Below, piece after piece: positions 58,698 to 64,000 of a stretch of 64,000 nt of DNA. The notes beneath the pieces were generated by a model. The model ran no database searches and was not told where the DNA came from. It saw only the letters and a program-made list of their open reading frames with translations. A program made the translations under genes and the position numbers. Source of the stretch: Oscarella lobularis (Eukaryota > Porifera > Homoscleromorpha > Homosclerophorida > Oscarellidae); assembly GCF_947507565.1 (NCBI RefSeq), contig NC_089188.1, forward strand, positions 1,302,001 to 1,366,000, written 5' to 3'. The number at the start of each line of letters is the position of its first letter. Position 1 is the stretch's first letter.

Positions 58698-60925
58698 CTA
58701 ATTGGAGTCGGAGAAGTCCTCTATTTCCTCGCTGGACGACCAAAGCAAAGCCTTCTTAGGCGACCGCTCAGTCGTAAACAAATCGTTATCGACGAGAGGT
58801 AGGAGCACGACTCGCTTCTCCTGCTTTGCTTCCGACGCAGAAGAACCAGCCGAAGACGAACCACTTCGACTCGTACTGCTAAGAGCACGCGACAAAGATT
58901 GAATTGGGTTCTCACTTTCAAATGAAGAAAAACTTCGATCGCTCAACATAATCTCGTCGTCGGCGGCGTCGTCGTCGTCGTCGCCGTCCTCGTCCTCTGG
59001 CTCGTAATTTTCATCGTTGCTTGAGAGATTCTCAGCGAAGCTCACAGCCGTGTGGGACGGCTGACGATGATGAAGTGGTGCCGTACTAAAGGACGTCGCT
59101 ACTATTCGTCTTGGTTTCCCATTGATCTCGCAATCCTCGTCGCTGTCGTCGTCATCGGTTGGATAATATATTTTGCCATAAAAGGGATGGTACATGGGCT
59201 TGGCGGTTTTTCTTTGTCGTAGTCGTACTCTTTTCTGTCTCCTGTTTACGGCACCTGGGCCGAAGCCGCCGTTTCCGCTACCGCTGCCGCTGCCGCTGCT
59301 GCTTCTCTCCGACGAATTCCTTTTGGTGAAAAATTCATCTGATGACGTCAACGACGAAGAATCGTCTTCGCTTTCCTTCCTCAGACTCTCGAATCTCTTC
59401 TGGGCAATCCAACCCGAAGTCCGCGATTTAGGCAGACCTTTGAGCATCCTCTGCAAATCGTGAGCCGTTCTGACGCCTCGCCTTGGGTCGGGCTGCAAAA
59501 ACGAAAGCAAGAAAAATGAGCAAAAGAATATTTTCTAGCTAGGCAATTACGAGTACAATGGGACAACGGGGCAAAAAGCGTCTGTGAAAGCTACTTACTC
59601 TTTCAGTTGTCTTATCATCACCTCCTGATTCACTTGAAGAAAGGCGCACAATGTGTTCGGAAGAGGAGGAGGAGGAAGAGGAGGAAGACCGTTTTTTCGA
59701 ATAATTTCTGGGACTGCACAGCAACTAATTACAAAACTGCAAAGGATCGTTTCTTTTGGTACCTGGTTTGCCTGGCCTGTCGTCGTTTCGAAATAATAGA
59801 TTGTCTCTCTCTAATTAACATAGTACGTAGTCTAACCTAGAAAACAAGACGTAAATGAGACATACATAGTATTCACCAGTCTTTTCCTCAAATACCTCAC
59901 TGCAATCAGGGCAATACCAATTGCCTTCAGGTACATCAACAAGGCAGGGAACGAGACAAGACATGTGATAGCCCATATCACAGAAATCACATAGCAAAAT
60001 CTACGATACAAAACTTTATTCCTGCTATAGAGAACCTTATGCCTACCTCCTTAGGATTCGTTCTCTGTTCACAAATTTGACACGAGTCAAAGCACTCGTT
60101 TTCACGTGTCTGTTGACTCTGGTTCGGTGTTAGACTTAAGATAATGTCATCAATTTCTGATATTTTGCTTTAGAGAATATAATTAAACTTATTTTTAGTG
60201 TTTACTACCATTTGGCCATACCTTGCTACAAATTTGACTGCTTCGCATCTACCTTTATACAACAGAAATACGCCGCGATTATTCTAGAACAAAAATATTC
60301 AAGAAATTTAAAACGTAAAAATGATTCAATCAACTCACACTTATGTACCAATAGTTGTCGCCATTCTTTGCCTGTCCAATCGGCCGAAATCGCATTTCAT
60401 CCGAGCTGAGATTGGCAATGCTGTTTTGAAGACGCTTGCAAAAATCGAATTGAGATTCGACGAGATCCTTCAGTGCAAAAATAAAAGTCGTCAAAAAAAT
60501 TCAAAATCTTTCTTACCTTTAGAAGACGCACGCGATCCCGATTGGACAACTGAAAGAATTCGACGTCCGGATAATTAAAGCAGTGATTTTTGGCGTACTA
60601 GAAACATGACTTGAACTTTTGTTGGTACGACGACCTTTCCTTTACCGTTCGTAGCAGCGTCAGAACGTTTCGCTTCGTCGCAGATCGATAGACGGAACGA
60701 ACGAGCTTCACGAAGAAGTGATTGAATAGAGGCGACGCTTCTAAGGACGTCGTTTCGCGAGGCAGGGTGCGAATTCGGATTTTTCTCGGCACCTTTCGCA
60801 AGAACGATGCTCTCTAGGTCGTTCCACTCCATCGACAAGCCGATGAAGGAGCCGAAGCTCTCGAAAAAGGATAGAATGACCAGCCAGTTGGGATCAGAAT
60901 AAAGATGCTGTCGTTTCGCCTCCAT
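58698..60925 (-). CDS. RSF1-like chromatin remodeling factor with PHD finger
   Basis: About seven minus-strand exons begin at ATG 60925-60923 ([20 protein letters not shown]). The N-terminal DDT/WHIM-like region follows the human RSF1 layout: [20 protein letters not shown], then by splicing [40 protein letters not shown] (near 60600), and [12 protein letters not shown] with [17 protein letters not shown] (near 60360), the last matching the MRLQPIGRDKDGLMYWY box. A PHD finger follows at about 60100-59860: [33 protein letters not shown], with the Cys4-His-Cys3 ligands. The tail is Ser- and acidic-rich ([14 protein letters not shown]) and ends at TAG 58700-58698. RSF1 partners SNF2H/ISWI to space nucleosomes. 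At roughly 550 residues it is far shorter than human RSF1 (1441), lacking most of the disordered middle. Confidence 0.83.
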
Positions 60926-61003
60926 TCGTCTTGCGCGGCGTGACTCGAAGTCCCGGACTCGCGCTCGCGTCTTTGTTGTCGCGGTCACTGTTTAGACAAC
61001 ACA
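60926..61003. promoter_or_regulatory. Shared 78-bp divergent promoter of the RSF1-like and glucosylceramidase genes
   Basis: The start codons of two divergent genes are only 78 bp apart. The spacer is GC-rich with no TATA box. Both leaders and core promoters must overlap or lie within each other's coding start, so a bidirectional promoter is inferred from position alone. Confidence 0.55.
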
Positions 61004-62841
61004 ATGCTTTGGATTGTGTTCCTGGTGGGGGTTGCGGCGTCGAAACCACTGCAGAATGAAAGCATTAGTCTCTACCAAACGGCACAGAATACAACGGATC
61101 GAATAACGTTGAAAGGAAACGTGTCCTTCGAACCAGATTTTAAGTTCAGCACGTCAATCACAGTAAATAGGTAATGCTAGAAGCGGGGCTCGATACGTAG
61201 CTAGTAGAAGCAGAAGCAGAAGCAGAAATCTTCTGCCTCTCCTTTTTATTGACACTGTAATTTGGGACTACCTGTAGAGCATTTAGAGGTCAGGCAGGTA
61301 GAGGTCAAGGTCACTTCAGCAGACCCGTATCTGCCTACACCGAGAGATAAGCAGTCATTTGTCGTGCAGGTACGACTAGAGGTGCGTAGGAGTCTCTCTC
61401 ATGCAGATCTGGAGGTCCCCGACCTTTGTAGTTCGGTGGCAGCAACTAATGGGGCTATCTATATCAGCAGACTAGCATATGGCTATTGACCCCCCCTAGG
61501 TCTGCCAAGTACCAAGAAATGCTTGGCTTTGGCGGTGCATTTACCGAGAGCTCAGCTTACGTTTGGTCGACTCTGAATGCAACCGTTCAACAGCGTCTTC
61601 TCGATCTCTACTTCTCCAAAGAGGGTCTCCAATACTCGCTCGGTCGTATTCCGATCGGTTCGTGCGATTTCGCTCTGGCGTGGTACAGCTACGACGAAGT
61701 GCGAGACGACGCGAATCTGACCCACTTCACGGTGAGCCACGAGAAAAAATGGCGCATCCCATTCATACGCGCCGCCATCGAATCGCGATCCAATTGGACG
61801 ACGGCACCTTTCAAATTCGTCGCATCGCCGTGGAGCCCGCCGAAGTGGATGAAAACGAACGACTTTCCCTACTGTCCAACGAGCTGTTTCGACTGCCAAC
61901 TGAAGGCCGAGTATCGCGACACGTACGCTATGTACATGTCGAAATTCATAACGGCGTTCGACGAACTCGGCGTGCCGACGTGGGCCGTCACCGTGCAGAA
62001 CGAGCCCGAAGCGTGTCCGCTCCTCTACGCGGGCATGCACTTCAACCCGGAAACGGAACGGGATTTCGTTCGCGATCACCTCGGACCGCGTCTCGCGAAC
62101 GATCATCCCGCCGTGAAAATACTCGCCTACGATCACAATAAGGATCACGTGGCGAAATGGGCGAAAGTGATCTACGCGGACGCGGCGGCGGCGCGATACG
62201 TCTGGGGCACGGCCGTGCATTGGTACACGGGCGACGAATTCGAGAACGTGAACGCGACTCACTATTTGGCGCCGGATAAGCCGATTCTCGCGACGGAGGC
62301 GACCGTGGCGCGGGAGAAGGATCCGCGAGCGCCGGCGTGGGAGAACGGGGAGCACTACGCGCACGACATGATTGGGGATTTCAATAATTGGGTCGTCGGG
62401 TTCATCGATTGGAATCTCGTCTTGGATATGTACGGGGGGCCGGATCACGCCGGGCCGGCGGAGTGCGAGGGTTTGATCAAGTGCGGTAGCGACGCGATGA
62501 TTCTCGCCGACAATTCGACGCAGGAGCTCTATCTACAGATATTTTACTACTACATGGGGCACTTTAGGTCAGTCCCTATAGAATGGGGTTCACGGGGACG
62601 CGTTCTCTTACCTCTTTATTTTTCTAGTAAATTTGTTTCGCCCGGGTCCGTGCGCGTTGGCGTGAGCGCCTCGACAAATGATCTCGAATCGACGGCCTTT
62701 GTTACTCCCGCCAACGAGACGGTTGTGATTGTGCTCAACCGGCAGGACTCGGCGACGACGTACAAACTTCTCGATCGGCTTTCTGGAAAGGCCGCCAGGA
62801 TAACAGTCCCGGCCCACAGCATACAGACACTGGTCTACTAG
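61004..62841 (+). CDS. GH30 lysosomal-type glucosylceramidase
   Basis: ATG 61004 starts a signal peptide (MLWIVFLVGVAASKPL). Exon 1 ends at about 61169 (SITVNR). A 330-bp intron splices in phase to the main exon at about 61499 (SAKYQEMLGFGGAFTES), and a short in-frame intron (about 62569-62627) separates HFS from KFVSPGSVRVGV. The protein is about 480 residues. Motifs follow glucocerebrosidase: GFGGAFTESSA, SCDFALAWYSY, ASPWSPPKWMKTN, TVQNEPEA (acid/base Glu), WAKVIYADAAAARYVWGTAVHW, ILATEATV (nucleophile Glu), DWNLVLDMYGGPDHAG, and VVIVLNRQDSATTY. The enzyme cleaves glucose from glucosylceramide in lysosomes. The N-terminal segment before GFGGA is about 65 residues, shorter than in human GBA1 (about 115 with signal), so part of the first strand-rich region is reduced. 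TAG 62839-62841. Confidence 0.9.
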
Positions 62842-63105
62842 AAATAACCAGTTGCATCAATGCTAGTCCCATTCTTAATTAAGTCGTAGCATTGATGGAG
62901 TACTTTGTTACTTTGTTGTACTTTGAGACTTGCCTTTGCACTAATTCTATCCGTTTATACCACATACTGTACACCTTACAGCTTCCAAACATTTAATATA
63001 TACTGTACGTAAGAAACATTTGTAATAATAGTACATCAAATAATAATACTGATCATCACGGGAATTCAATTCTGGGGAGCTTACGCGTTTCCCCAATCCT
63101 TGTGC
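62842..63105. other. Short convergent intergenic region
   Basis: This AT-rich 264 bp lies between the glucosylceramidase stop and the stop of the minus-strand GST-type gene. It probably contains both 3' UTRs. No gene is seen. Confidence 0.6.
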
Positions 63106-63690
63106 TCACATCTTGTCCCTTCCGTGTGGCTCGTTGAAATTGAGGTCTGGTCCAATCGAAACAATCCCACGTGGATTGATTTGCAAGTGGCTCTCCTTCA
63201 AGGAAAAAATGAGTGCGCGTTTTCTCAAGTTTTTAACGTATTGCAAACCATGTAGTGACGTCGAATGTGCTCCATGTCGACCGTCTCTCCAACGCCCGGC
63301 ATCTGATAAATATCTCGCGTGTAAGCCCAGATATTGGGAAAGTCGACAAGGCGCTTCTTGTTGCACTAAAGAAACATAACAAGACAACAATTGAACTCCA
63401 AAACCGTCCACTCACTTTGAAGTGACCGTGATAGACGTGATCGAACCGAACGAGCGTCGTGAAGAGTCGAACGTCCGCTTCAGTCAGACGATCGCCGCAG
63501 ATGTAGCGATTCTTCGACAGAACTTCTTCAGTCTAAAATAGAAAAAAAAAGCCTTAGGCACACACAAACATCACTCGCTAATGCTCGCCTCACCCTGTCC
63601 AAACCCTCAAACAATCGTCTAACGTTGGCATCATAGGCCTCTTGACTCGTAGCAAAACCGCTCTTATACACACCATTATTGATCATACTA
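63106..63690 (-). CDS. Glutathionyl-hydroquinone reductase type GST (ECM4/YqjG family), 3' part
   Basis: Four minus-strand exons splice in phase: about 63690-63597 ([20 protein letters not shown] then [11 protein letters not shown]), 63533-63418 ([20 protein letters not shown] then [19 protein letters not shown]), 63366-63239 ([20 protein letters not shown] then [19 protein letters not shown]) and 63194-63106 ([20 protein letters not shown] then NEPHGRDKM, stop TGA). The INNGVYKxGFAxxQEAYD, LxEADVRLF and INPxGIVxxGPD motifs mark the xi-class family that reduces glutathionyl-quinones with glutathione. The N-terminal thioredoxin-fold half with the catalytic Cys lies beyond the window. The upstream intron contains an inverted copy of the 606-bp repeat. 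This family is best known from bacteria, fungi and plants. Confidence 0.83.
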
Positions 63691-63835
63691 AAAAAGAAGA
63701 ATTGACATTGATTGACAATAAAATCCTAACTCGATCTCATCTATGACTACAATTAGCTGACGTCTTCATAGAAAATTACTCACAAAGTCCGTAAGTAATT
63801 TTACTCGAAATAAAGAAAATTACTCACAGGATCAA

Positions 63836-64000
63836 TACAGTTAGTTTTTCCGCGATTTTCTCGGCCGAAACTAAACATCGGTCGATCCCATGAATCAAAA
63901 CAGCTCTATAACCGAATCTACAAGGCCAAAACAGAAACCATCGAATCGCGTGAAAAAGACCAAAATATCGCGATTCTTGGTCTAATACGCACAAAATGGC
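63836..64000 (-). repeat. Inverted partial copy of the 606-bp repeat
   Basis: Read on the minus strand, this end of the window matches the interior of the MED14 intron units: CCAAGAATCGCGATATTTTG, TTTTTCACGCGATTC, the TTATAGAGCTGTTTTGATTC segment, and CCGAGAAAATCGCG. Identity is lower than among the array copies, so it is an older or different family member. It continues beyond the window. Confidence 0.85.

Noticed and set aside
61262-61489. 75-codon frame in the first intron of the glucosylceramidase gene
   Set aside because: The splice from 61169 to 61499 is in phase and gives the expected junction before GFGGAF; the frame has no homology and lacks splice signals.
61552-62448. 298-codon minus-strand frame
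   Set aside because: It lies fully opposite the GH30 catalytic exon, whose motifs and active-site residues are clear; it is a shadow frame.

Overview
The window is nuclear DNA of an animal. Genes are split into many short exons by introns mostly about 45-100 bp long, with GT...AG borders. The gene set is metazoan: SUFU, CCDC39, MED14, EMC5, RSF1-like, EMSY-type ENT protein, and a giant MAM/LDLa receptor. The protein sequences are divergent and genes are packed 80-350 bp apart. I infer an early-branching animal, most likely a sponge (possibly a homoscleromorph such as Oscarella); the species is inferred, not shown.

Layout. 1-1529 (+): 3' part of a secreted TSP1/Sushi gene. 1681-5567 (+): ENT-domain (EMSY-type) protein that also carries a C-terminal bromodomain. 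6125-6596 (-): CFAP97-type ciliary protein. 7136-8956 (-): PH-domain protein. 9237-12115 (-): VPS9-domain protein. 12754-13940 (-): weak gene candidates. 13941-16169: non-coding, with a 139-bp perfect-armed hairpin element and a TCTG microsatellite. 16170-20118 (+): a multi-pass membrane protein with a long coiled-coil tail that I cannot place in any family. 20559-20876 (+): orphan cytoplasmic-tail exons. 22749-24791 (+): SUFU. 25008-29375 (+): CCDC39. 29583-30021 (+): small unknown gene. 30128-38995 (+): MED14, with one intron almost filled by about 3.4 tandem copies of a 606-bp repeat. 39333-55990 (+): a giant type I receptor with a Ly6-like module, 15 LDLa and 18 MAM domains, a mucin stalk, one membrane span and NPxY tail motifs. 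55991-58233: non-coding. 58234-58581 (-): EMC5/MMGT1. 58698-60925 (-): RSF1-like chromatin protein. 61004-62841 (+): GH30 glucosylceramidase, divergent from the RSF1 gene with 78 bp between. 63106 to beyond 63690 (-): glutathionyl-hydroquinone reductase type GST, cut by the window end, with an inverted copy of the 606-bp repeat in its intron.

The genes do not form a pathway. Three are chromatin or transcription factors (ENT-bromodomain, MED14, RSF1-like), two are ciliary (CFAP97-type, CCDC39), and SUFU is a Hedgehog/GLI regulator. The candidates most likely to be undescribed are the coiled-coil membrane protein, the ENT-bromodomain fusion, the giant receptor with its paralogous orphan tail, and the palindrome-linked 606-bp repeat family.
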